From Citrobacter amalonaticus (lineage in GTDB: Bacteria; Pseudomonadota; Gammaproteobacteria; Enterobacterales; Enterobacteriaceae), in the NCBI RefSeq assembly GCF_018323885.1, contig NZ_AP024585.1, positions 2,232,001 through 2,296,000 of the forward strand: a DNA stretch of 64,000 bases. The letters are read 5' to 3'. A model generated the notes under the pieces. It did not search any database, was not told the DNA's origin, and saw nothing but the letters and a program-made list of their open reading frames with translations. Shown here in pieces: positions 27,339-35,078 of this stretch (position 1 is its first letter; each line of letters opens with the position of its first letter). The position numbers were made by a program, and so were the translations under genes.

Positions 27339-27366
27339 TGCCGGATAATCAAGGCATTATCCGGCA
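27339..27366. terminator. REP-like palindrome between convergent ydfI and ydfZ
   Basis: A perfect 11-bp stem, TGCCGGATAAT with ATTATCCGGCA, has a six-base loop. It is in the convergent gap and can end both transcripts. The GCCGGATAA...TTATCCGGC pattern is that of an enteric REP element. Confidence 0.75.
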
Positions 27367-27375
27367 CTCACACCA

Positions 27376-27579
27376 TTAGTTCATGCCGAGACGAATCAGT
27401 TCTACCGGGGCAAATTTGCCTTCACAGCCTTCCACTTCGACTGTTTTTTCACGACGAATTTGCGCCGCATCCAGGCCTTCGGTCTCAATCGCTTTAATGC
27501 GACCGGTATGGCCGGTGCCACTGATCATCACACGGCTGCCTGTGGTGATTGCGTTACGGTTACGATCGTATGTCATCAT
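27376..27579 (-). CDS. ydfZ: YdfZ, small FNR-induced protein (putative selenium-binding)
   Basis: The 67-residue protein matches E. coli YdfZ ([18 protein letters not shown], then [21 protein letters not shown]). The single cysteine in VEGCEG is the residue proposed to carry selenium in E. coli YdfZ, which was labelled by selenium without a selenocysteine codon. AGGAG lies eight bases before the first ATG. The gene is a known target of FNR in E. coli, and a near-perfect FNR box is present upstream. Confidence 0.93.
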   Translation of the reverse strand: MMTYDRNRNAITTGSRVMISGTGHTGRIKAIETEGLDAAQIRREKTVEVEGCEGKFAPVELIRLGMN

Positions 27580-27610
27580 GGTATTTTCTCCTTTCTAACT
27601 TACCGTCAAA

Positions 27611-27640
27611 GCCCGTGGGCTCAGGTCCCACGTAACGGGC
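27611..27640 (-). promoter_or_regulatory. Leader hairpin in the ydfZ 5' UTR
   Basis: Between the predicted start of transcription and the ribosome binding site lies CGTGGG-N7-CCCACG. Alternative outer arms are GCCCGT and ACGGGC, so two competing foldings are possible. Its function, if any, is unknown. Confidence 0.4.
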
Positions 27641-27642
27641 GC

Positions 27643-27688
27643 TATATAAATACGCTTATCAGTCAGGATTTTTTTTGTTTTTGATCAA
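27643..27688 (-). promoter_or_regulatory. ydfZ promoter with FNR box
   Basis: The sequence TTGTT-TTTG-ATCAA (27675-27688) matches the FNR consensus at nine of ten defined bases. A TATATA -10 hexamer on the minus strand (27648-27643) puts FNR near -41 to -45, the class II arrangement. Confidence 0.65.
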
Positions 27689-27719
27689 TCTCACATCTTT
27701 TTTGATGTAGACATGCAGG

Positions 27720-27727
27720 GGGGAGGG
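27720..27727 (+). other. KOPS octamer (FtsK-orienting)
   Basis: GGGGAGGG fits GGGNAGGG on the plus strand and points toward dif at 63809. Confidence 0.6.
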
Positions 27728-27732
27728 AGAGA

Positions 27733-27754
27733 CCTCATCTCACGAGAGATGAGG
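27733..27754 (-). terminator. Hairpin downstream of rspR
   Basis: A perfect 9-bp stem, CCTCATCTC with GAGATGAGG, and a four-base loop lie nine bases past the rspR stop. There is no U-run. Confidence 0.5.
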
Positions 27755-27762
27755 CAGGGGAA

Positions 27763-28449
27763 TTACTCTTCGCTGAACCAATCGCTGTTTTCCTGGCGGA
27801 TCAGCAGGACCGACTCGCCGATTTCTTGCAGATGTTGAGTCATGGCTTTCTCGACAGCATCGGCGTCATGTTTTTCCAGGGCTGAAAAAATATCGAGATG
27901 CTGGCGAAGCAACATTTCTGGTGGAGAGACGTGATCAAGACTCATATAACGCACACGGTCGATGGTGGCCTTGATATTTTCGATGGTGTCCCATGCCAGT
28001 TGGCAGTCCGCAATGGTTGCCAGCTTCTGGTGAAAATTGTCATCCAGCTCGAAGAAATCATTCAGCTGTTTGCGCTCAATCGCAATCCGCTGCTGATTAA
28101 GATTCTGTTCAAGCTGATAGCACTGACTGTCGGTGATTTGGGCTGCGGCCCGCCGCGCCACCGCGCATTCGATAGCCTGACGGACAAAACAGCCGTTTCG
28201 CACCTGCGAGAGGGAGATCTTGTTGACGTAGCTGCCGCGCTGCGGACGGATCTGAATCAAGCCGTTTTCCGCGAGCTTAATAAACGCTTCACGCACCGGT
28301 TGGCGAGACACATCGAAGCGAACAGACACCTCTTTTTCGGACAGCGGCGTGCCTGGCGCAATGAGGCAGTGCACGATGTCACGGCGAAGAATGCGATAAA
28401 TCTGCTGATTTACGGGCTGTGTAGGATTGAGTTGCGTTTCGACGGTCAT
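27763..28449 (-). CDS. rspR: RspR (YdfH), GntR/FCD-family regulator of the rsp genes
   Basis: The 228-residue protein has the GntR winged helix at residues 15-75 ([20 protein letters not shown], then QPVREAF). The all-helical FCD effector domain follows, with metal-ligand candidates Asp and His in [10 protein letters not shown] and His in LLRQHLDIF. RspR represses rspAB in E. coli. Two matching operator-like elements lie upstream of rspA and ydfI in this window, so it likely controls the whole hexonate cluster. The inducer is unknown but probably a sugar acid. Confidence 0.93.
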   Translation of the reverse strand: MTVETQLNPTQPVNQQIYRILRRDIVHCLIAPGTPLSEKEVSVRFDVSRQPVREAFIKLAENGLIQIRPQRGSYVNKISLSQVRNGCFVRQAIECAVARRAAAQITDSQCYQLEQNLNQQRIAIERKQLNDFFELDDNFHQKLATIADCQLAWDTIENIKATIDRVRYMSLDHVSPPEMLLRQHLDIFSALEKHDADAVEKAMTQHLQEIGESVLLIRQENSDWFSEE

Positions 28450-28510
28450 TCGCTCTTACTTTTTAGAAAATTAACCCACAAATTCTACCACTTTTTTGTC
28501 GCGAGCTATA

Positions 28511-28528
28511 CCCGGCCCGCGGGCCGGG
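28511..28528 (-). terminator. GC-rich palindrome downstream of ydfG
   Basis: CCCGGCCCGCGGGCCGGG is fully self-complementary over 18 bases and lies seven bases past the ydfG stop codon. It is a strong stem but lacks a U-run. Confidence 0.5.
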
Positions 28529-28535
28529 AGGCAAA

Positions 28536-29282
28536 TTAACCGCGATGAACGCTCAGTCCGGCAAAAGATTGCGTCACTGGCATCATTTCTACCGTATTGA
28601 TGTTCACATGGGCAGGCAGGGTGGCGACCCACCAGACCGCTTCGGTCACATCTTCCGGCGTCAGCGCCGTGGTGTTCTCATAGGTTTTTCCCGCTTTATT
28701 GTCATCGCCTTTAAAGCGCACGTTAGAAAACTCGGTGCCGCCCACCAGACCCGGCTCGATATCCGTGACGCGAACGGCCGTGCCGTGCAGGTCGGTACGC
28801 AGGTTCAAACTGAACTGACGTACAAACGCCTTGGTCGCGCCATACACGTTGCCGCCAGCATAAGGCCAACTGCCTGCGGTAGAGCCGATGTTGATGATAT
28901 GCCCACGGTTACGCTCGACCATGCCCGGCAGGACGGCGCGGGTCATGTAAATCAGCCCTTTGTTGTTGGTATCGATCATGGTTTCCCAGTCTTCCACGCT
29001 GGCTTTATGCGCAGGTTCCAGACCCAGCGCCAGCCCGGCGTTGTTGACCAGCAGGTCGATGTCACGCCACTCGGCAGGTAACGATGCCAGCATCTCTTCA
29101 ATGGCTGCGCGGTTACGCACATCCAGTTGCGCGATCAGCACGTTATCACCCAGCGACTCTTTTAACTCTTGCAGGCGTTCCTGGCGACGGCCAGTGGCAA
29201 TGACTTTATGCCCGTTCTCAACAAAACGACGTGTAATGCATTCACCAAAACCTGCGGTTGCTCCGGTTACTAAAACGATCAT
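28536..29282 (-). CDS. ydfG: YdfG, NADP-dependent 3-hydroxy acid / L-allo-threonine dehydrogenase
   Basis: The 248-residue short-chain dehydrogenase has the cofactor motif TGATAGFG (residues 7-14), NNAG, and the Ser-Tyr-Lys triad in GSTAGSW and YGATK (Ser about 134, Tyr 147, Lys 151). It matches E. coli YdfG, which oxidises L-allo-threonine and 3-hydroxy acids and also reduces malonic semialdehyde in the pyrimidine-nitrogen (Rut) pathway. The start is MIVLVTGATA with AGGA eight bases upstream. It is divergent from dcp. Confidence 0.96.
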   Translation of the reverse strand: MIVLVTGATAGFGECITRRFVENGHKVIATGRRQERLQELKESLGDNVLIAQLDVRNRAAIEEMLASLPAEWRDIDLLVNNAGLALGLEPAHKASVEDWETMIDTNNKGLIYMTRAVLPGMVERNRGHIINIGSTAGSWPYAGGNVYGATKAFVRQFSLNLRTDLHGTAVRVTDIEPGLVGGTEFSNVRFKGDDNKAGKTYENTTALTPEDVTEAVWWVATLPAHVNINTVEMMPVTQSFAGLSVHRG

Positions 29283-29420
29283 CTCACTGTTCCTCAACGC
29301 TTTTTACGTTTGACTACCATAGCATGTGATCCGCTCTCACGGGTAACCCTGGTTTTACAGGATTGCGGTCTTTTACCCTGAAGCCTACTCTATTGAACAA
29401 ATCGTTTTCAGGAGTGAAAG

Positions 29421-31466
29421 ATGTCGTTAACGAATCCGTTCTTTAGCCACAGCCTGTTACCGTATCAGGCGCCCCGTTTTGATTTGATTAAAACGGAACA
29501 CTATCGTCCCGCCTTTGACAAAGGGATCAAGCAAAAGCGCGCGGACATCGCCGCCATAATTGCTAATAGCGCGGCCCCGGATTTTGCCAATACGGTTCTC
29601 GCCCTGGAGAAAAGTGGTGAGCTGTTAACCCGCGTCACCAGCGTCTTCTTCGCCATGACCGCGGCACATACGCATGATGAACTTCAGCGTCTCGATGAGG
29701 CGTTTTCTGCCGAGCTCGCGGAACTGGCGAATGATATCTGGTTGAACCGCGCGTTGTTTTCCCGCGTTGATTGCGTCTGGCAACAACGTGATGCGCTGGG
29801 GCTCGACGATGAATCCGTGCGTCTGATCGAGGTGACACACCAGCGTTTTGTTCTCGCCGGGGCCCAACTGAGCGATGCCGATAAAGCGCAACTCCGGGCG
29901 CTCAATACCGAAGCCGCGACGCTCACCAGCCAGTTTAACCAGCGCCTGCTGGCGGCGAATAAATCTGGCGGACTGGTAGTCGATTACGCCCATCAACTGG
30001 AGGGGCTCAGCGCGGAAGAGATCGCCAGCGCGCGACAGGCGGCGAGCGAAAAAGGGCTCGCCGAGGGATGGCTGATACCACTGCTGAATACCACGCAACA
30101 GCCGGCATTAAGTGCACTGCGCGATCGCCAGACCCGGGAGAATCTGTTTAACGCCGGGTGGCGTCGTGCCGAAAAAGGCGATGACAATGACACGCGTGCG
30201 CTGATTCAGCGGCTGGTAGCCCTGCGCGCCCGCCAGGCGCAACTGCTGGGGTTTGCCGATTATGCATCGTGGAAAATCGCCGATCAGATGGCAAAAACGC
30301 CGGAGGCCGCACTGGCCTTTATGCGCGCGATCGTCCCTGCTGCGCGCCAACGGGCGCTGAGTGAACTGACCGATATCCAACAGGTAATTGACGATGAACA
30401 GGGTGGGTTTACCGCGCAGGCCTGGGACTGGTCTTTTTATGCCGGGCAGGTGCGGCGTGCGAAATACGCGTTAGATGAATCACAGCTCAAACCGTATTTC
30501 GAACTGAATACCGTTCTGCACGAAGGGGTGTTCTGGACCGCCAACCAGCTGTTTGGCATCAAATTCATCGAGCGCTTTGATATTCCGGTCTACCATCCGG
30601 ATGTGCGCGTCTGGGAAATCTTCGATCATAACGGTGTTGGGCTGGCGCTTTTTTACGGCGATTTCTTTGCCCGGGATTCGAAAAGCGGCGGTGCCTGGAT
30701 GGGCAATTTCGTCGAGCAGTCGACGCTCAACGAAACCCAGCCGGTTATTTACAACGTCTGTAATTATCAGAAGCCCGCCTCAGGACAGCCCGCGCTGTTA
30801 CTCTGGGATGATGTCATCACGTTGTTCCATGAGTTCGGCCATACCCTGCACGGACTGTTTGCGTCACAGCGCTATGCGTCGCTGTCGGGAACCAATACGC
30901 CGCGTGATTTCGTCGAGTTTCCATCGCAAATCAATGAACACTGGGCGAGCCATCCGACGGTGTTTGACCGCTATGCCCGCCATGCGGTCACCGGCGAAAA
31001 AATGCCAGAGGCGTTACAGGACAAAATGCGTAAGGCCAGCCTGTTCAATAAGGGGTATGACATGAGCGAACTGCTTAGCGCCGCGCTGCTGGATATGGGC
31101 TGGCACCGTCTGTCTGTTGACGAACCCCCTCAGGACGTTGAAACATTTGAAAAACAACGGCTGGCGGCGGAGCAACTCGATCTTCCGGCGGTGCCGCCGC
31201 GCTATCGCAGCAGCTATTTTGCCCATATCTTTGGGGGCGGTTACGCGGCAGGCTACTATGCCTATCTGTGGACGCAAATGCTGGCGGATGACGGCTATCA
31301 GTGGTTTGTGGAGCAGGGCGGACTGACGCGTGAGAACGGCCAGCGGTTCCGTGACGCGATTTTATCACGGGGCAACAGTGAAGATTTAGAACGCCTTTAC
31401 CCGGCATGGCGGGGTAGTGAGCCACAGATCGAGCACATGCTCAAACATCGTGGTCTGGCGGGATAA
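29421..31466 (+). CDS. dcp: Dcp, peptidyl-dipeptidase (dipeptidyl carboxypeptidase)
   Basis: The 681-residue M3-family metallopeptidase matches E. coli Dcp. The zinc motif is HEFGHTLHG (HExxH, about residue 470), with the third-ligand Glu in EFPSQINEHW. It removes C-terminal dipeptides from peptides in the cytoplasm/periplasm, as ACE does in animals. It is divergent from ydfG. A second cytoplasmic carboxypeptidase of a different family (M32) is encoded at 2081-3565. Confidence 0.96.
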   Translation: MSLTNPFFSHSLLPYQAPRFDLIKTEHYRPAFDKGIKQKRADIAAIIANSAAPDFANTVLALEKSGELLTRVTSVFFAMTAAHTHDELQRLDEAFSAELAELANDIWLNRALFSRVDCVWQQRDALGLDDESVRLIEVTHQRFVLAGAQLSDADKAQLRALNTEAATLTSQFNQRLLAANKSGGLVVDYAHQLEGLSAEEIASARQAASEKGLAEGWLIPLLNTTQQPALSALRDRQTRENLFNAGWRRAEKGDDNDTRALIQRLVALRARQAQLLGFADYASWKIADQMAKTPEAALAFMRAIVPAARQRALSELTDIQQVIDDEQGGFTAQAWDWSFYAGQVRRAKYALDESQLKPYFELNTVLHEGVFWTANQLFGIKFIERFDIPVYHPDVRVWEIFDHNGVGLALFYGDFFARDSKSGGAWMGNFVEQSTLNETQPVIYNVCNYQKPASGQPALLLWDDVITLFHEFGHTLHGLFASQRYASLSGTNTPRDFVEFPSQINEHWASHPTVFDRYARHAVTGEKMPEALQDKMRKASLFNKGYDMSELLSAALLDMGWHRLSVDEPPQDVETFEKQRLAAEQLDLPAVPPRYRSSYFAHIFGGGYAAGYYAYLWTQMLADDGYQWFVEQGGLTRENGQRFRDAILSRGNSEDLERLYPAWRGSEPQIEHMLKHRGLAG

Positions 31467-31496
31467 CACAATCGACACTTCATTATTAGCAACTTG

Positions 31497-31539
31497 ATGT
31501 ACAATGCGGGCTCCTTTTTCCGGAGTCCGTATTGTACAT
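31497..31539 (+). repeat. 43-base near-perfect palindrome after dcp
   Basis: Arms of 18 bases begin ATGTACAATGCGGGCTCC and end GGAGTCCGTATTGTACAT; the only departures from Watson-Crick pairing are two G-T wobbles. The loop is TTTTTCC. It lies 31 bases past the dcp stop and 52 bases before the next gene. It may end dcp transcripts, although no U-run follows the stem. Its length is far above an ordinary terminator. Confidence 0.65.
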
Positions 31540-31590
31540 GTCTGTTTTCCTGCCTTTCTGCGCTGATATCCTTCAGGCGACTTTCTGCTC

Positions 31591-32757
31591 ATGAAAGCGT
31601 CCGCGCCACTCCTTCTTTCTTCTGCTCTGCTGCTGACTGGTTGTAGCAACAGCACCTTATCGCAGTTGAATATGCCTGCCGAACAGAGTGCGCAGGCGGT
31701 GGTGGGGTACTATGCTCGCGGTATCGATCCGATGATCCACCAGTATATGCAGGAAAAGCAGGTGAGCGGAATGGTGGTTGCGGTCATTCAACATAACGGA
31801 CCCGCTGAGTTCCACAGTTACGGTGTGACCGACAGCCGACATCAATATCCGATCACCCCAGACACGCTGTTTGCGCTGGGGTCGCTGAGTAAAGGGGTAA
31901 CGGCCGAAATCACTACCGTGCTGGTGAATCAGGGTGTGCTGCACTGGAACGACACGCTGGCGCAGCTACTGCCAGCGGATACGCCGCTGAGCGATGACGC
32001 CAGAAAGATTACCCTGCTGCAACTGGCGACGCATACCTCCGGTCTGCCCAGACAGCCGATGGATCTGTTGACTCTGGAAAATCTCCTGCGCTATTTCAGT
32101 ACGGGGGAGAATTTCTATACCCAACTGGATAACGATACGGTGCTGACTTCTCTTGCCGACTTCACCGCGCCCGAGGCACGCGTGCCGCACTATTCCAATA
32201 TCGGTTACGCGCTGCTCGGTTTCATCGTGCAGCATCGTACCGGCGAGTCGATCCCGTCGCTGGCGAATCGTCTGATTTTCCAGCCATTACAGATGAACAA
32301 CAGCAGTTTTGAGCCCATGACGCTCAACGCCTATCCGTATCGCGCATTAGGTCACGCGGGAGATCAGCCCAAGCTTATTCGACGCGGTGAACTGACGCCT
32401 GACTGGACGTTTAACCACAATATGGTCGGGGCGGCGAGTTTATACAGCAGTGCGCGCGATCTGGCGGGCTATGCGCGAGCGCATTTTGCCACGCAAGACA
32501 ATGCCGGGCTTGCCCGTGCATTTGCGGACGTCGCCAGAACCCAGTTTTATCGTCAGAAAGAAGCCGCAAATATTGCATGGGTAACCGATACGTTAGCCGA
32601 TCGTCAGATCACCTATCAGGTCGGATATATTGGCGGTTATTCCAGTTATATTGGCTTTGATAAAAAGAACCAGAATGCAGTGGTGGTTCTGCAAAATAGT
32701 TTTAACTGGAGTAATTATCTGGGGCACACCATTCTCAGTCAGTTAGCGCCGCGGTAA
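31591..32757 (+). CDS. Serine hydrolase lipoprotein, class C beta-lactamase/EstB-like fold
   Basis: The 388-residue protein has a lipoprotein signal with lipobox LTGC (cysteine at 18) followed by Ser. This fits outer-membrane anchoring. The catalytic SxxK is SLSKG (about residue 94), and the YxN motif is YSN in PHYSNIGYALLG (about 202). The KTG box of true beta-lactamases is not found; the place near the C-terminus reads GGYSSYIGF. It is therefore more likely an esterase or peptidase related to AmpH/EstB than a resistance enzyme. No such gene stands here in E. coli K-12, where dcp is followed by mgtS. Confidence 0.8.
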   Translation: MKASAPLLLSSALLLTGCSNSTLSQLNMPAEQSAQAVVGYYARGIDPMIHQYMQEKQVSGMVVAVIQHNGPAEFHSYGVTDSRHQYPITPDTLFALGSLSKGVTAEITTVLVNQGVLHWNDTLAQLLPADTPLSDDARKITLLQLATHTSGLPRQPMDLLTLENLLRYFSTGENFYTQLDNDTVLTSLADFTAPEARVPHYSNIGYALLGFIVQHRTGESIPSLANRLIFQPLQMNNSSFEPMTLNAYPYRALGHAGDQPKLIRRGELTPDWTFNHNMVGAASLYSSARDLAGYARAHFATQDNAGLARAFADVARTQFYRQKEAANIAWVTDTLADRQITYQVGYIGGYSSYIGFDKKNQNAVVVLQNSFNWSNYLGHTILSQLAPR

Positions 32758-32913
32758 ATTAAACCGCTAGTTGACGTTTTCGCTGCCAATAATTGGTGGT
32801 GGGTTACTGCCTTTACAAAACAGGCGGTTTATTGACATTAACCTGCGCTCAATATGCTACATTCCCTCCAACAAATTGATTAATGGATTAAAACAGTGAC
32901 AACCGGAGGTAAT
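32758..32913. other. Promoter region of the 52-codon ORF
   Basis: The stretch holds a consensus -35 TTGACA (around 32834) with TATGCT about 15 bases downstream, reading toward the small ORF. Confidence 0.4.
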
Positions 32914-33072
32914 ATGCAGCTGTTCATGGGCAAGAAATTACAGAGAAAACGCTGGAATTCCCGTCCCGAAACGCAGGACTTACAGAATACACGCTCTGTT
33001 GAGCCGTGGTCTTCCCGTACTGCATCTTGCCAGAGTAAAAAAGAGTGGAAACGAGAAACGCCTCAATCTTAG
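32914..33072 (+). CDS. Candidate 52-residue basic protein
   Basis: The frame begins MQLFMGKKLQRKRW and ends KRETPQS. It has a strong ribosome binding site, GGAGG, six bases before the ATG and a plausible promoter upstream. It is rich in Arg, Lys, Ser and Gln, has no hydrophobic helix, and would be a cytoplasmic basic protein. I do not recognise it. It is followed by a PhoP-type promoter and the MgrR-like sRNA. It is a good candidate for a real small protein but is supported only by signals, not by known homology. Confidence 0.55.
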   Translation: MQLFMGKKLQRKRWNSRPETQDLQNTRSVEPWSSRTASCQSKKEWKRETPQS

Positions 33073-33079
33073 CGCCTGC

Positions 33080-33114
33080 CGTTTAACATTCATTGAGAAT
33101 CGGCGTGGTAAGGT
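33080..33114 (+). promoter_or_regulatory. PhoP-type promoter of the MgrR-like sRNA
   Basis: The direct repeat CGTTTA-N5-CATTGA (33080-33096) resembles a PhoP box. It is followed after exactly 12 bases by a weak -10, TAAGGT (33109-33114), the spacing found at PhoP-activated promoters. Confidence 0.5.
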
Positions 33115-33120
33115 GTAAGT

Positions 33121-33219
33121 GATCCATTGTCGCTGCCGGGAGTGGCGGGACGGTGGAAAAAGTAAAATACAAATCTATCCATGCAAGCATTCACCGTCGG
33201 TTATCCGGCGGTTTTTTTT
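33121..33219 (+). ncRNA. mgrR: MgrR-like Hfq sRNA
   Basis: The predicted transcript is about 99 bases, from a start six bases after the -10 to the end of a U-run. It ends in a Hfq-sRNA-type terminator: ACCGTCGG-TTAT-CCGGCGGT followed by eight T. Its location beside mgtS and its size fit MgrR, the PhoPQ-induced sRNA (98 nt in E. coli) that represses eptB. I did not verify base identity to MgrR, so the name rests on position, length and PhoP-type promoter. Confidence 0.6.
33193..33219 (+). terminator. Intrinsic terminator of the sRNA
   Basis: An 8-bp stem with one G-U pair, a TTAT loop and eight consecutive T. Confidence 0.88.
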
Positions 33220-33239
33220 GCCCGTCAGCCATAAAAAAT

Positions 33240-33270
33240 GGCCCCTTGTGCAGTGATGCGACAAGGGGCC
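33240..33270 (-). terminator. mgtS terminator
   Basis: A perfect 10-bp stem, GGCCCCTTGT with ACAAGGGGCC, is followed on the minus strand by ATTTTTT. It lies 27 bases past the mgtS stop codon. Confidence 0.85.
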
Positions 33271-33297
33271 TTATCGGTTCAGGACTTTCTCCGTTCA

Positions 33298-33393
33298 TTA
33301 GTCATCCCATTTGTGGCTGAAATACGCGGCCAGAAATCCAGAAAATAAAATAATTCCCAGAACGGCCATAAAAACGTTCATATTACCCAGCAT
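33298..33393 (-). CDS. mgtS: MgtS (YneM), 31-residue membrane protein that stabilises MgtA
   Basis: The 31-codon frame reads MLGNMNVFMAVLGIILF and continues SGFLAAYFSHKWDD, the sequence of E. coli MgtS. It has one transmembrane helix. GGAGG lies before the ATG. MgtS is made at low Mg2+ under PhoPQ, protects the Mg2+ transporter MgtA from degradation and interacts with PitA. It lies beside the MgrR-like sRNA and is convergent with it. Confidence 0.93.
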   Translation of the reverse strand: MLGNMNVFMAVLGIILFSGFLAAYFSHKWDD

Positions 33394-33455
33394 GTTTGCC
33401 TCCATTTAATGAGTAGTGTGTTTCCTCGCTTACCTTAATTTGGTTGGTGAAAGAG

Positions 33456-33479
33456 ATAATAGCAGCTTTAACCTAAACA
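33456..33479 (-). promoter_or_regulatory. mgtS promoter with half PhoP box
   Basis: On the minus strand TGTTTA (33479-33474) is followed after 12 bases by TATTAT (33461-33456). This is the PhoP-box-to--10 spacing. The upstream half of the box is poor. Confidence 0.5.
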
Positions 33480-33496
33480 AAAGCTGAATTAGGTGA

Positions 33497-34489
33497 TTAT
33501 TTAGCGATAAGCGTAAATTTCTTTCGATATTGTGAAGGAGACAGACAATACATGTGGCGAAAATGGTGGCGAAATAACGCGGCGCTGCCAAAACCAGTTT
33601 GTTCCGCGATCAATTCCACGCTGAGCGGTGAGTTTTCCAGGTAATCGCGCGCCCGTAATAAGCGTTCGTTGAGGATCCAGCGTGCAGGCGTGGTGCCGGT
33701 ACAATCGGTAAAACGACGCAAAAACGTCCGCGGACTCATCCCGGCGCGTTTGGCCAGCGAGGCGGTATCGTGATTCACCGTCAGATTCTGATGCAGAAAA
33801 TCAAACAACTGGCCCAGCGTCTGACTTTCACGTTGCCGGGCAACGGGGCGCAGAAGCTGCTGTGGCTGTGCGCCATCTCGATGGGGCTGCACCACCAGCC
33901 GTCGGGCAACGCTGTTGGCAACCTCAAGACCATAGTCCTCGCGGATCAGATAAAGACACAGATCGATCCCCGCTGCGCTGCCCGCCGAGGTCAGCAACAG
34001 TCCGGCATCATGGTAGAGAACGTCATCAAGCACCTCGATAGCCGGAAAACGCTGCCGGAGCGTGTCCGTGTAGCGCCAGTGAGTGGTGGCCTTGCGCCCG
34101 TCCAGCAACCCTGTCGCTGCCAGCACAAACACGCCAGAACAGATCGACAACAGACGGCAACCTCGCGCCCACGCGGCACGCAGCGCGGTACACAAGGCTT
34201 CGGGTACCGGCGCGTCGATGCCTCGCCAGCCGGGAACCACAACGATATCGGCCTCAGCCAACAGTTCCAGTCCCCCATCCACCATCAACCGCACGCCGCC
34301 GGTCGCGCGGAGTGGACCAGCATCGACCGACGCGACGGCAAAACGATACCAGTCCGCGCCCAGTTCCGGGCGCGGCAGACCAAAGACTTCGACCGCTACG
34401 CCAAACTCGAAGGTGCACAGTCCGTCATAGGCGAGTACGACCACAAGCGGGCGCGGCGATTTTGGCAGAATCCTGGTGTTTTTTGGCAT
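33497..34489 (-). CDS. ftrA: FtrA-type GlxA-family AraC regulator
   Basis: The 330-residue protein has an N-terminal DJ-1/PfpI-like domain (residues 12-200, with LLSICSGVFVLAATGLLDG around the nucleophile-elbow cysteine). The C-terminal part is an AraC double helix-turn-helix (about 225-325, with LAKRAGMSPRTFLRRF and IAEQTGFGSAALFRHHF). It is the usual architecture of FtrA. It is divergent from the rhodanese gene with a 73-bp gap, the standard pairing of FtrA with a rhodanese, so it likely controls that gene. The ligand is unknown. Confidence 0.88.
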   Translation of the reverse strand: MPKNTRILPKSPRPLVVVLAYDGLCTFEFGVAVEVFGLPRPELGADWYRFAVASVDAGPLRATGGVRLMVDGGLELLAEADIVVVPGWRGIDAPVPEALCTALRAAWARGCRLLSICSGVFVLAATGLLDGRKATTHWRYTDTLRQRFPAIEVLDDVLYHDAGLLLTSAGSAAGIDLCLYLIREDYGLEVANSVARRLVVQPHRDGAQPQQLLRPVARQRESQTLGQLFDFLHQNLTVNHDTASLAKRAGMSPRTFLRRFTDCTGTTPARWILNERLLRARDYLENSPLSVELIAEQTGFGSAALFRHHFRHMYCLSPSQYRKKFTLIAK

Positions 34490-34562
34490 GGTCGAAGGCG
34501 GTACGTCAGCTCAGAGATGGTTAAATTATTGTAAACATAATCGTCACTGAGGAGAAAGTAGA

Positions 34563-34964
34563 ATGAGTCATGTCACTGAGTTTCCCGCCGCCGCATCCAC
34601 CGTTGCGGTCAACCATTTCCTGTCGCGTCTGAGTCTGGAAACCGATTGTGCCGACGTCCATGAGAGTATGCGCAAGGGGGAACCCGATTTCGTCTTACTT
34701 CACGTGGTGGGAAAACCGGAGGCGTTTGCACGTCGTCATCTTCCCGGGGCGATTCATCTGCCGCACGCCATGATGACCGCCGAACGGATGGCGCAGTGGC
34801 CTGCGGATACGCTGTTCGTGGTTTACTGCGCCGGACCTCACTGTAACGGTGCCGACCGCGCGGCATTAACGCTCGCCAGACTGGGTATACCGGTAAAGGT
34901 CATGATTGGCGGCATCACCGGATGGGAAGATGAAGGGTTCGCGTTTTCCTGTCTTGCGGAGTGA
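34563..34964 (+). CDS. Single-domain rhodanese (sulfurtransferase-like)
   Basis: The 133-residue protein has the rhodanese fold. The active-site loop is in VVYCAGPHCNGADRAA, with the persulfide-carrying Cys at about residue 90, and the LPGAIHLPH motif lies before it. It would move sulfane sulfur in the cytoplasm. The gene is divergent from ftrA. The MetE-like gene downstream starts 151 bases later and has its own operators. Confidence 0.85.
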   Translation: MSHVTEFPAAASTVAVNHFLSRLSLETDCADVHESMRKGEPDFVLLHVVGKPEAFARRHLPGAIHLPHAMMTAERMAQWPADTLFVVYCAGPHCNGADRAALTLARLGIPVKVMIGGITGWEDEGFAFSCLAE

Positions 34965-35030
34965 AGATGAATTTTTTTCATAAGCCATGAATTTATCTCG
35001 TTTGCCTGTCCGACAAGGGTATGTCAATTT

Positions 35031-35062
35031 GGACGCATAGACATCCAGAAGTCTAAATGTTC
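35031..35062 (+). promoter_or_regulatory. Tandem MetJ-type met boxes upstream of the MetE-like gene
   Basis: Four contiguous 8-mers stand in phase: GGACGCAT, AGACATCC, AGAAGTCT and AAATGTTC. The two central ones match the met box AGACGTCT at 6 and 7 of 8 positions. Tandem weak boxes are how MetJ with S-adenosylmethionine binds. Confidence 0.6.
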
Positions 35063-35078
35063 AAATAAGAAACTATCA

